Numbered from the stretch's first letter, positions 10,701 through 19,827 are shown. The stretch is DNA of 22,336 nucleotides from Larix sibirica (GCA_004151065.3 NWUY0300003234.1:23680-46015); one strand, 5' to 3'. Numbers and translations are program-made. Notes: generated from the sequence alone by a model not told the origin.

Positions 10701-11559
10701 TTTATTTTATTTTATAAAAATTAAAAAATTTTAATTTTAAAGTCATATAACTAATTGATATAATTTTTAGGCATACCACTTCTTTCTATGGGAATTTATT
10801 TTATCTCTAAACTTTAAAATATATTTGATGTTTTAACTAAGGGAAGGTGAAATATATATATAATTATTTTTAAATTATGTGATTTTTCAAGTTATATATA
10901 TTTTTAAATATATATTTTAAATATCATATATATAATATAAAGATAAAATTTATCATAATTTAGATGTTAAAATGGCAAGCTATTATTTGTAAATGTGAGT
11001 TGATTCATTAGCGTTATTTAAGGAAAATTGTACCACCTTAAATAACCCATTGGTAGTCCATAAAGGGGAAAACTTCAATCCTACTAGATGACTTTGAATC
11101 TTGGGTCATTAACCTATTTACTTACGATTGAGGGAAATGAGCTCTTATCCAATTAAAAAGAATTTTAAATCTTACTTCCATACCAAAACACCAAGCAAAC
11201 TTTTACTCCCATACTAAAATCCCATATACGGTTTTTTCCCTTGGAAAATAGATTGTAATTTTATATTAATAAAATCACATTTGCCGAGACCTAAAGGACT
11301 TTCTTTACATCAGAGATCATTTATCATGTCCTATCATGTGTGGACACTTACAACTTCAAAAAAATAATTTAGATTTGTCCAAAAAGAAGGCAGACTTTTT
11401 TGCAACTAAAGACAAAAAAAGAGTCATCACCAACATTTAATTGCACATTCATATAATCATGTACATAGTTATCTCATCATGTAGTAGACAACATAGTCTA
11501 CTACATGGTAGTAGAGAATAGATCTTATTTGCAGGAATAGGGACCCATTGAGATAGATG
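10701..11559. other. AT-rich non-coding spacer, possibly including the LINE 3' end
   Basis: 10701-10960 is almost entirely A and T, with runs such as atatatataattattt. Nothing coding is visible. From about 11000 the sequence becomes more mixed. It lies directly downstream (minus-strand sense) of the LINE RNase H, so the LINE 3' untranslated region should be here. I could not find a convincing A-tail, which would appear as a T-run on the plus strand, or a target duplication. Confidence 0.4.
11478..11507. repeat. perfect 12-bp inverted repeat with 6-nt loop
   Basis: catgtagtagac (11478-11489) pairs exactly with gtctactacatg (11496-11507) across the loop aacata. It sits just downstream of the LINE coding end on the minus strand. 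It could form a stem in the LINE 3' region RNA or be a chance palindrome. Confidence 0.85.
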
Positions 11560-12053
11560 ATCTTTTGTCTACCTGGGTGTGGTCCTAGGTCGAGCTCGAC
11601 TAGTTGATCCCCAGAAAACTCCCATCTATGCCAAATACCAAAACTAGTAGGGAGTCCATCCTTCGAGAGTCTATCAGCCTCATAACTCCTCTCTCTGTAA
11701 ATATGATGGAGAGTGATCTATTGCAAAGAAGAAAACACAAGCTTGATTTCTTCATAAAGTGGTCCAAGAAAAATATTCCTAGGGGGTGTTCTATTCTTGA
11801 GCCAATCTATGAAAAATTGAGAATCTCCCATAACTTGGAGCTTTTGTACTCCTTTTTATTTTTCCAGCACTAATAGAGTTTTTATAGTAGATAATTCTTT
11901 CATATTGTTTGTACAAGGATCAAGGCTTGCATTGAATTTTGGTCATTGTGCGTCATTCAAGTAGAGGACACCTCCTATTCCCCCAATTTTTGGTGTTCCC
12001 CATGATAACCCATCAAAGTAGGCCCATGCACTAGATTTGTCTATAATTTATAC
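11560..12053 (-). pseudogene. LINE RNase H domain with all four acidic residues kept
   Basis: One frame, descending from 12053, reads as a ribonuclease H with in-frame stops after LNDAQ, VLEK and FSSLQ and no frameshift. The family's acidic positions are all readable. The first Asp is in AYFDG (12012-12014). The Glu is in NNMKEL. The second Asp is in VMGDSQFF. The last Asp is in YRERSYEADRLSKDG. This module degrades RNA in RNA-DNA hybrids and occurs at the C-terminus of some plant LINEs. It is the best preserved piece of the element by frame. An upstream stop (GTA-TAA) precedes the domain. Confidence 0.85.
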
Positions 12054-12344
12054 TTGAATCCACCTTTGGGTAATATCATCATTTACCCGAGGAAATTTTC
12101 TGATGATGGAAGCACCCTTTGTTGCAAAAACAAAATTTGGAATGTGTATGTCTTCAAATATTGCACTATTCCAGGCCATTCAAACCCACGAAATCATCAT
12201 AACAGGTAAACACAAAAAAAATTTTGAAGTCTCTATTTTGAGACCATGACAAGAGAGCCTGTTCAATATCATTTCCAAACCATAAAAACCACGTGCCTAA
12301 AATCCAGGAAGCATGATCAAATGCCTGAACCATATAAGATCATG

Positions 12345-12480
12345 AACAAATGTTCCACATTTTCAGAACTAGCTTTGCATAGTGGGAATTTGCAAGGCCC
12401 ATCCTGGAATTTGCTTTGAAGATGATTCCATGTAGGAATTTTCCTATTCAATGCAATCCATAAAAAAAGGTTGTTTTTTA
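12345..12480 (-). pseudogene. LINE zf-RVT zinc-binding region
   Basis: The frame KNNLFLWIALNRKIPTW, then GPCKFPLCKASSENVEHLF, matches the zf-RVT region found behind plant LINE reverse transcriptases, where the pattern is LWlA-kkIPTw, CPLC and EHLF. The Cys pair and the EHLF motif are present. It lies between the RT C-terminal region and RNase H as expected. Confidence 0.85.
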
Positions 12481-12919
12481 AAGGGTATTGAGGCTTTCAT
12501 ATAAATTTATACTACCAGAGGATCTCATTATGATCTTCCTCTTCTCTCAGCACTTTGTATCCCAACTTTGGGAAGTATTTTCCTCTTGTAGTGTTCCTAG
12601 TCCAAATAATGAGCTCATCTTCCTTTCCATATAATCTAGCATTACTGTTCTAAAGAGAGTCTATATATCCATTCCAGAGGACCAATTTTGCACCCAAAAA
12701 ACCAAAGTGTTCTTTAAGGAGCTGTGCTTGTATAAGAAAAGTGGTGTGTATAGGATCCCCTAATTGAGCTAGATAAATATATCCTTGATTCCTTAACTCT
12801 TGAACCATAGCCACTAGGAGACTAAAATTCTCCCACAATTGACCCAAGGTTTTGTTCCAATTTTGATTTTGTCGCCTGAACCAATTGTACATGCAATTTA
12901 ATCCCCAACGTGTTCAAAT

Positions 12920-14580
12920 GACAAAAGGATATCCTTCCATATTACAGATATGTTTAAGGAAGACTTATCCCTGGCTCTAAACCATTCTATAATATTCAGG
13001 GGGAAATTGTATTTTTGTTTTACAATAGTAAGCCACAAACCAATAACTTTCAGGATCCGCCAAACATTCTTTGCAGCAAGGGTCTGTGAGAAGCATTGAA
13101 GGTTCTTCAGACCCCAGCATCCATACTCTTTAGGTAAAGCAATTTTCTCCCATGCAACCTAATGGAAAGACTTTCGTTCATTGCCTCCTCTCCACATGCA
13201 ATTAAAACGGATCCTTCTGATCTAGTTAAGGACACCTTTGGGGATGAAAGATAAAGAGAAACAATATATTGTTAATGGATTCTAGTACAACCTTCATCAA
13301 TACTAGCCTTCCACCCTTGGAAAGCCATTTGTTACACCAAAGAGTAAGTCTTTTATCAACTTTTCCAACAAGCCATCCTTAATCACGACAATTGTAATAA
13401 TTTGGCTTGATAATAAATCCCAAGTACTTGAGACCATCCTGCAAGTCAACATCAGGGAAGGTGAAAAGGTGTTCAACCAGGCTATTTGGTCCTCATCTAG
13501 GTTCATATATGACACATAAGACTTCTGCTCATTATATACCATCCATGTAGCATCAAAGGAAAATAATAGAAGTTCTTTCAGCTTTGAGGCTTCTCTTTTT
13601 GAACCATTGCAGAACAAAAATATGTCATTGACAAATAAAAGGTGAGAAACATGAACAATTCCCCCAATTTTAATGCCACAAAAAGAGCCTACAGATCTTG
13701 CTTGGTAAGTGATTTTGCTGAGTCCTTCTACAACTAGCAGAAACATTAGAGGTGCAAAGGGGCATTCCTTTTTGAGACCTCTCCCAAGTTTGAAAAATCA
13801 TGAAGCAAAAGCATTAACTAAGACATCAATAACAACAGATTGGATGCATGACATGATCAAGTTAACTAAATCAAGTTGAAATCCCACTCGAAAGCAGTAT
13901 GAGCCTAAGGTATAACCAACCTACCCTTCCATATGCTTTTAACAGGTTTACCTTAATCACCATGGCGAGAACATTTTTTGTTTTGACCGAATGAATAACC
14001 TCCTGGGCCACACCTATATCCTTGTGAATTTGTATACTAGATAGGAAAGCAAACTGTTCATGAGTGACAGAGTTCGAGAGAATACCCTTTATTCTCTTGG
14101 CAATGGTCTTTGTAATTATTTTATAAATGCAATTACAGAATGATATCTAGGTATAAGTTCCTCTAGGTGAACAAGGTTGTCGAATTTTGGTATGAGGGAT
14201 ATGAAAGTAGAATTAAAAGCATCCATCATTCTACAACTTTGCCTTGATTATTCGATAACAACTAAAATATCCAGTTCAAAAAACTCAATGAAGTCCTTGA
14301 AAAACTCCACTGGCCACCCATCCAGAACTAGGATCTTTTCCTTCTTGAGAGAGTGTATGACTTCTTTAAGCTCATCCAAGGAAACTTCCTCCATTAGAGA
14401 GGTATTTTCATCCACGTTCACAAAATATGGGAAAACAAGTGAAAAATTTGACCACATCAGCCATAGAAACCCTTGTTTCCTCTTTGAACAAATTACTGAA
14501 GTGAGAGACACCTGCTTCTACCAACCCTCTAAAACGTATGACCACATTCCCATCATCTTCCTTGAGCTTCCAAATTGAAT
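12920..14580 (-). pseudogene. LINE reverse transcriptase, catalytic aspartates altered
   Basis: The N-terminal part shows EEVSLDELKEVIHSLKKEK and DGWPVEFFKDF (14400-14280). Further down are KIITKTIAKRIKGILSNSVT and HEQFAF (about 14130-14060). Motif A reads MVIKVNLLKAYGRV, where the family has D-x-S-KAYDRV: Asp has become Asn, and the later Asp has become Gly (13917-13963). The catalytic FxDD box reads LLFVND (13624-13632), again Asp to Asn. The C-terminal part is open over a long run (WRGGNERKSFH, VAWEKIALPKEYGCWGLKNL, KNVWRILKV). Several frameshifts separate the pieces. The family is certain, and the enzyme would be inactive even without the stops. Confidence 0.9.
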
Positions 14581-14940
14581 TGAATTGTTTCCTATGATTG
14601 CCATGATGATGGATTTTTTTTGTGTTGCCATCACCCTTTTGGAGCTAGATCACCCTGCTCTTAAGTCTTCAAGATGCCTCATTTTCATTAAGTATTTTTT
14701 CTTCTTTTTTGTTCCAGTCTAAAACTTTATTCTTCTTCGCATCATCCTTGTACCCAATAGGTTCTAACTCATATAATACCTCAAGAGCCTCTTATGCCTC
14801 CTTCAGTTCATGGTCCAACCTCACTTTCTTGTCAGTAACCAATTTGGTAGAAAGTTTCTTCATAGCTTTCAAGTTTTGAATGAATTGAACATTGGTTGAA
14901 AATATGCTAGAGACATCATAGGGAATCCATGAAGGTTTTA
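14580..14940 (-). pseudogene. LINE linker between endonuclease and reverse transcriptase
   Basis: Minus-strand reading gives SWRLKSRVI, a stop, LQKGDGNTKKIHHHGNHRKQ and NSIWKLKEDDGN, the conserved linker of plant LINE ORF2 (S-R-x-x-W-L-x-x-GD-x-NTKFFH...R...I). One long helical charged stretch precedes it (LVTDKKVRLDHELKEA). It shows that the LINE is collinear up to 14940, just before the inserted repeat. Confidence 0.8.
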
Positions 14941-14980
14941 TCATGTAGATATTTCAGCCTAGATGATTGCAATGAGACCT

Positions 14981-15099
14981 ACTTGAATGCATTTCACACA
15001 CACAACAACAAATTTGTAGGCATAATCATACACAATTTGTGCTAAGTGATAGATGGCACCAGGCCTGGAATTTGAAATTCTACTAGCCTGTCAAATAAA
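14981..15099. repeat. 119-bp direct repeat, copy A (inside the LINE)
   Basis: Runs from acttgaatgcatttcacac to cctgtcaaataaa and matches copy B at 15430-15548 in 114 of 119 positions without gaps. It separates the LINE linker (to 14940) from the endonuclease (from 15133), so it is foreign to the LINE. Its family is unknown. Confidence 0.95.
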
Positions 15100-15132
15100 G
15101 CATAGTCCGCAAAACATGCTTTATTTGACAGG
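15087..15132. repeat. perfect 17-bp palindrome with 12-nt loop
   Basis: cctgtcaaataaagcat (15087-15103) pairs exactly with atgctttatttgacagg (15116-15132). With two mismatches the pairing extends about ten bases further on each side. The loop and the adjoining bases, atagtccgcaaaacat, also occur with one extra A at 15197-15213 in the LINE endonuclease. The palindrome sits at the junction of repeat copy A with the LINE. Confidence 0.95.
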
Positions 15133-15429
15133 ATGGTAGAATAAATTGATATTTTATGATATCAAATAAATTGTGATCCTCAAACTTTCTCAGGAAATAG
15201 TCCGCAAAAACATCTTTCCTGGCATTTGGTTCCCATATTTCAACCTCCCCTAAAGATAGAGATAGATTCAGGTCTCCTCCTAGGATAAATTTGCCACACC
15301 ATACAAGCTTATCCAAATGCAATTCGAATTTTGATATTATACAAATTTCCAAACACAAATGGCAAATGTGTTACTTAAGGTTTGTCTTTTCTCTACGTGT
15401 CGATGGATACTACTTATTGAAAAGAACAA
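15133..15429 (-). pseudogene. LINE endonuclease, C-terminal part
   Basis: The frame YPSTRREKTNL (about 15400), a stop, then LVWCGKFILGGDLNLSLSLG, NARKDVFADYFLRKFEDHNL matches the end of the apurinic-type endonuclease of plant LINEs: the GGDFN box followed by W-x-x-N-x-R and F. Here the box reads GGDLN. The catalytic N-terminal half is absent because the element stops at 15430. Past 15133 the reading enters the palindrome and the inserted repeat. Confidence 0.8.
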
Positions 15430-15548
15430 ACTTGAATGCATTTCACACACGCAACAACAAATTTGTAAGCATAATCATACACAATTTGTGCTAAGCGATA
15501 GATGGCACCAGGCCTGGAATTTGAAGTTCTACCAGCCTGTCAAATAAA
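15430..15548. repeat. 119-bp direct repeat, copy B (at the LINE's truncated end)
   Basis: Same length and orientation as copy A. It abuts the point where the LINE endonuclease frame ends. A partial inverted match (tcaaattccagggctgg) lies at 15934-15950, so this copy may be the left end of a larger foldback-like element reaching to about 15955. Confidence 0.95.
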
Positions 15549-17748
15549 ATTTGATGACGGTTAGCTTTTTAGAATGACTTTCATTTTACATTTTATACAT
15601 ATTCATAGAGATTCAATTTTTTTTTAGTATACATCATAACACAATATTCCTTCAATTACTTGAATCTAGTCTTGTTCTTTACGACAAGATTTGGGTAGAT
15701 AGTCCATTACAATAATAAAAACTGAATAACTTGTTTAACAATATGCAAACTTCACTAATAAACCAAAACTCTGTTGTAGCTTTTCACTTTTTATGTAACT
15801 TAACCTTTCCCATACAGGGCAAGATGGACAGCTATAATTTTTTTTGACGAGCTATCAAATACATAGACGTCAATTTCTACATTTTAAATTTTAAATTACT
15901 TGTCAAATACGTCTAAAAAGTAAAAAACATAACGTCAAATTCCAGGGCTGGATGGCACTATGGGAAGTACGTGTGACACCAAGTTCACCAAGTGTAATTG
16001 AACCATTTTTAGTACAAATTGATGTAATTGATAAGGTGTTTTATATGATTATATGTTTTCTCTCTCGGTATTACTATTATCTTAACTCTATTTTACTAGT
16101 ATTACTCTTATTCGTGTAAGGATTTTACCATAACCTTAGGCTTTTCTAACATGACGCCTTTCTAATGAGATTTTGGTGATTATTATGCTTTATGAATCGA
16201 TAATGCACAATAACTTTTTAATAACATTTGTGTTGAAAGTTTGTTTGGATAAGATCTTAGTACAATTCACGATTTTTTAAAATTAAATGTATGTTTAGAG
16301 TGTTTTTCACTCAAATTATTTATTCTACATTTTTGCTTTCATTTTTTTTATATGTATTTATTAAATTATTTTATAAATAGTTTAATCTACAATTTTTTTC
16401 TTATTATTTATATTTTCAACCTAAACATAATGATTAGAAAGTACAAGGAAAGCTCACTGGTAGATAGTTGTGAGAGATTGCTTCAAAGATAAAGAAAACC
16501 CACTCATTAAAAGTTATGAGATATGGGTTCTAATATAGTTTAAGAATGATGATAAAATTATCTTAATTTACAGGTAAACATAATAAAGATAATGAACTTT
16601 AGGAAACCTATCAATCTTAGTGAAATCTAAGAATAACCTATATCTAATATGCAAACCTCCTCCATAATTGCTTTATGGATATTTTTTTAGATATCTTATG
16701 ATTAAGAATATAGATACTAGAAAGTGGAAATTATATTTTCAATATCCACACTAAAAAGAGAAGTGGAAATTATATCCACCCTAAAAAGAGAAGAAGAATT
16801 GTAACCTTCACATACCAAGATCATCAATAGTCATACTTGGCTATTTGAATGCAACATTAAGCACAAGAAAATAATACCTTTATTTAACAGGATCATAATC
16901 AGTTAGACAAAGAACCTAATGTAAGAAGGTGATATTGTGAAACTATGCCCTTATCACAAGAGGGAAACCCCAAACTTTGCAAAACTTATAATAAGAGGGA
17001 TATATCTTTTGATATAATAAGTTTTTAACGAGCATGAAGATACGGATTTTCTCAAGACACAACTATTCTATTTGTTAAAGTTTAATATATCAAATCACAG
17101 ATAACTTGAAACTAAAACCGGTAGCCCCATTTCTTCGAAACAAATAAAGTAACATAACACTTATCGATTGAGATTTAAGAATAACATGCCAAATTAAATG
17201 TTATACATTTGGGATTCACATTGTGATTTTGATTCATATGCTAATGAGTTTGAATGAGTTTATGTGGTACATAAATAAACTAAAGCATGTGCTAAGATTT
17301 TATCCATAAATTATTTTCAATTTAAAACTTTATATGAGAATATGGGAATCATGTGTTCCTTGTAGGTGTAGAAACTTTGAGAATTCTTTATAATTTAAAT
17401 TGTGAGACGTGATTAATTATTTTATTTATTCGTGAATATTGATTTTAAATTAATATATTAATTTTTACCAAAATCAAATATATTAACTAAATAAAAAAAT
17501 TTAAACCCACTTTTGACTTAAGAGACTCCTCATTATTAACATATATTGTTTATAGACTCTAAATCAACAAATTCACACGGTGTAATTGTCTAACCAATAA
17601 ATTATCTTCCAGAAATTACAAATGTCATAGAATTAGTATGAAAGTTCCTTTAAATAATTACTTTCAAATGATTACAACTTCAAGTTAATACATAAGTAAT
17701 GGGCATTTAAATTCTAACTACAATGTCTCATTAAAAAAGGTACAATGT
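15549..17748. other. AT-rich non-coding stretch without recognised genes
   Basis: No frame on either strand shows a known motif. Notable contents are the inverted partner of the 119-bp repeat at 15934-15950, a short tandem duplication at 16722-16790, and a 9-bp inverted repeat aaaacttat/ataagtttt near 16980-17027. Near the right edge acaatgtct-c/t-atta occurs twice (17720 and 17742), the second directly at the start of the large direct repeat. Confidence 0.4.
16722..16790. repeat. short tandem duplication (39 and 30 bp units)
   Basis: aagtggaaattatat ... atccac-ctaaaaagag occurs at 16722-16760 and again at 16761-16790. The first unit has nine extra bases in the middle. No coding sense is visible. 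Confidence 0.85.
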
Positions 17749-17825
17749 CTTATTATACCTGTCGAGAGGCAGTGTATCATTGTAATCGTTTAGTGCTGAC
17801 TTTTGTATTAGTTAATTTTGACTAT

Positions 17826-18030
17826 TTTTTTATTTTTATTTTTTTCGTAACCTTGGGAACCTCTCCAAATCGCCCAGCGAGGAACCACCTGGATATTTGT
17901 ACGAGCTTTTTCTGGGGTGCGGTTTTCTGAAGGAGCTTACGCCCGCCGCACCTCTCCCGTAGGAATTGAAACTGGACTTCTGTCGGGACAACCATCAGAC
18001 CTCACCGTTGGCTCCTGTCCTCAACCCCCA
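17826..18030 (-). mobile_element. SINE-like insertion (tRNA-type Pol III promoter, A-rich tail)
   Basis: Copy 1 of the large repeat has no such sequence: it reads ttttgactatgtattag where copy 2 is split. The insert is bounded by ACTAT at 17821-17825 and 18031-18035, a probable target duplication. Read on the minus strand it begins GGGGGTTGAGGACAGGAGCC. It has an A-box-like GGAGCCAACGG (about 18005-18015). A B box GTTTCAATTCC (17962-17972) matches the tRNA consensus at 10 of 11 positions about 40 bases on. It ends in an A-rich tail (T-run at 17826-17845 on the plus strand). Body size, GC-rich head and tail fit a tRNA-derived SINE. The family is not identified. Confidence 0.75.
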
Positions 18031-18579
18031 ACTATGTATTAGTTTGTATTTATTTTTGCCTTGCAATTGGTGGAGACATTGAGGGTGTTATTGTCGGGCT
18101 GACAATGCGCATCTAGGTATTGGAAAGGCTCTTTTAATGGCCATTGAATGCCACCGCCACTGCTTGCACTGCCCGCCGCCTGAAGTGCCACCGCCTCTTC
18201 ATCTTGAATAAATTTTGTTCCCGAAATGTCACCACCTTACCTCTTCATCTTGATGAAATTTTGTTTCCCATTCCTTTGTCAAAGCAGAGCAACAATATTG
18301 ATGTATTGCTAAGATCTGTATTCAATTTGTCTAATATTTAATTGCAAACCTAAAATGATAAGTGCGGTAACTACCTAGGGTGGAGCAGAATCGTATCTAG
18401 TTGAGCCATAGACCGAATGTTATGTGGATCTGGTGTTTCTACAGAAAGAGGAGGAACACGAAGCGTACTGTTAACACCAATGTTGTTCCCTTGCATATTG
18501 AGGATAATTTGTTGACACAATAAAAGCAAGAGACAATCTTACCGAAATTTGCAAGCTGAAAATAAGGAGTAAGTGGAAG

Positions 18580-18771
18580 ATGAAACATGTGTATTACCTT
18601 GCTGTGCTCTGTTGTATATTATCGCAGGTATTCACTTATATGGGTTTTCCTCGGCAGGACCCTTGGAGTAGAATGGCCATGCTTAAAGTTTTAAACTCTA
18701 TCTGTGCAAAAATTATTGCTGATGAAGGCGACACATCTAGCTCTTTGTTCTTCTTCGGCCGCTTCCGATAA
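18580..18771 (+). other. 63-codon open frame in copy 2; equivalent frame in copy 1 has one stop
   Basis: The frame begins MKHVYYLAVLCC and ends SLFFFGRFR. Copy 1 has the same frame to the same stop (8643-8753 for the last 36 codons), with a TAG and an in-frame 3-base difference upstream. In the last 36 codons I count about six silent and six or seven replacement changes, slightly more silent than chance would give. Upstream most changes are replacements. This is weak evidence for a small exon and chance remains likely. The protein is not recognised. Confidence 0.2.
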
Positions 18772-18908
18772 AAGTATTCCAATATTTGCTTATAATTTTA
18801 TTTGAATGCTTGAATATCATATGTAACACTACATCAAGAAATGCCCTGTCCTTATAAGGCCTAATATTGAAAGGCATAGCAAGACTGATTAATCCGATAT
18901 GGATTTGG

Positions 18909-19099
18909 GTTAGGTTATGGCAAGAAAACCGCTCGATTAGGTCCCTTTTTGAACAATCTATCATTCCGAGTCATAAGCAGCCATAGAACGTCCGGAAATT
19001 TCCTCTTGAGTGCTTCTCCAAGCTTGGTAGGTCGGCTAGCTAAGGATCTCCAACGGGATTTGCAACGAGAAACTATTAAACAAGAAGGGGTGCCACATA
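18909..19099 (-). other. 190-bp foreign segment with an open frame, unrecognised
   Basis: It replaces about 55 bases of copy 1 (8897-8951). It is richer in G+C than its surroundings. On the minus strand it is open throughout (GTPSCLIVSRCKSRWRSLA ... KRKFPDVLWLLMTRNDRLF ... NRAVFLP, then a stop), in one frame of more than 70 codons that continues into the flanks. No start ATG is present. The run RCKxRWRSL faintly recalls the W-R-S-L of plant F-box domains, but this is too weak to name. It may be a captured piece of a host gene exon. Confidence 0.35.
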
Positions 19100-19703
19100 A
19101 CCATTGTCTTAGTAAACTGTGGCCTCTTTGCAACCAGTAAATCCAATATGTGATTCAATGAAACAAAGTTTTTTTTCTCAAGGTCCAAGCTACTATTTTA
19201 ACAAGAGGTTCTTCCAGCACCAACCACCTCTATATAAATACTTCTACATGATACTTATGTAAGTTATGGACAAATTCCACAACAGATCAGCACACAACAT
19301 CTGAAAGAAGTACACAATAGCCCAATCCACAACATTTGGATGCATTTGGCCTTGGTACAATATATGACATGCAGGAATGACCTATAATTTGGGTAAATTT
19401 TATGTTTATGTTATTTATGTATTTCTATTCTTTGAACAAAAGAAAGATAATGTAAATGAATAGAATTACCTCCAACGCTCCTTTGTGTTTTTGAGAAAAA
19501 CAAAAAGCAAACAATTGAAAACAGGAGAGCATATGTTATGAATTTTGGTTTTTTCCTTAGATGTGATAGTCACAGCCTTGCCTGCCATAGCCATTTCCTT
19601 AGCAATTCATTGTTCAGAAATACAAATGTCTTGTACTTTTCTAGTATTCATTGTGTTTAGTGTGTGTTTTCCAAGATATGTTTTGTAATATTGGAATTTG
19701 GAA

Positions 19704-19827
19704 ACATCTACGTGCTAAAAATGATGGTTTCAACAATTTTAGGAAACGCATCTAAGTAAAGATTTTACTTACAAGTCATATTGAAAAGGACATCTACCGG
19801 TTAAAAATGATGGTTCCAGCAATTTTA
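19704..19827. repeat. 38-bp direct repeat, 86 bp apart
   Basis: acatctacgtgctaaaaatg at 19704 and acatctaccggttaaaaatg at 19790, both continuing atggtt-caacaattttag or a close variant. Seven or so mismatches over 38 bases. This is a tandem unit of about 86 bp whose rest is not conserved. Confidence 0.7.

Larger units (their letters stand above)
11560..15429 (-). mobile_element. L1-type LINE remnant (EN-RT-zf-RVT-RNase H), 5'-truncated
   Basis: On the minus strand the domains of a plant L1-type LINE ORF2 follow in the expected order over 3.9 kb: C-terminal endonuclease (15429-15133), linker (14940-14580), reverse transcriptase (14580-12920), zf-RVT (12480-12345), RNase H (12053-11560). The N-terminal endonuclease and ORF1 are missing. 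The remnant ends at 15430, where a 119-bp direct repeat begins. The same repeat interrupts the element at 14981-15099. Many stops and frameshifts are present and both RT Asp motifs are changed, so it cannot be active. It lies between the two copies of the large direct repeat and is probably a nested insertion. Confidence 0.9.
17749..19150 (+). repeat. large direct repeat, copy 2 (partner at 7810-9002)
   Basis: Matches copy 1 in the same orientation, starting at cttattatacctg and ending at aatccaatatg, with roughly nine in ten bases identical where ungapped. It differs by a 205-bp insertion (17826-18030), a 190-bp replacement (18909-19099) and small indels. The two copies start 9.9 kb apart. 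They flank the minus-strand gag remnant and the LINE like the ends of one old element, but TG...CA ends, a primer-binding site and a purine tract were not found. Confidence 0.9.

Noticed and set aside
10850-10930. AT-run as a centromeric or satellite array
   Set aside because: It is simple A/T-rich sequence without a repeating unit of satellite length.
11604-11873. Plus-strand 89-codon open frame
   Set aside because: It is the antisense shadow of the LINE RNase H, whose minus-strand frame carries the family motifs.
14177-14578. Plus-strand 133-codon open frame
   Set aside because: It lies antisense to the LINE reverse transcriptase N-terminal part and linker, and it has no motif of its own.
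8102-18341. Open frames 8102-8308 and 18144-18341 at the same place in both large repeats as a conserved gene
   Set aside because: Both begin at TTG rather than ATG, and indels put their middle parts in different frames. Only the two ends agree, so there is no conserved protein.
8701-18964. Minus-strand open frames 8701-8907 and 18737-18964 as a conserved gene
   Set aside because: Although alignable, nearly every difference between the copies changes the amino acid in this frame, against coding constraint.
7810-19150. Reading the two large direct repeats as proven LTRs of one element
   Set aside because: The ends lack TG...CA, no primer-binding site or purine tract adjoins them, and the gag remnant lies at the wrong end for a minus-strand element. 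Kept only as a hypothesis.
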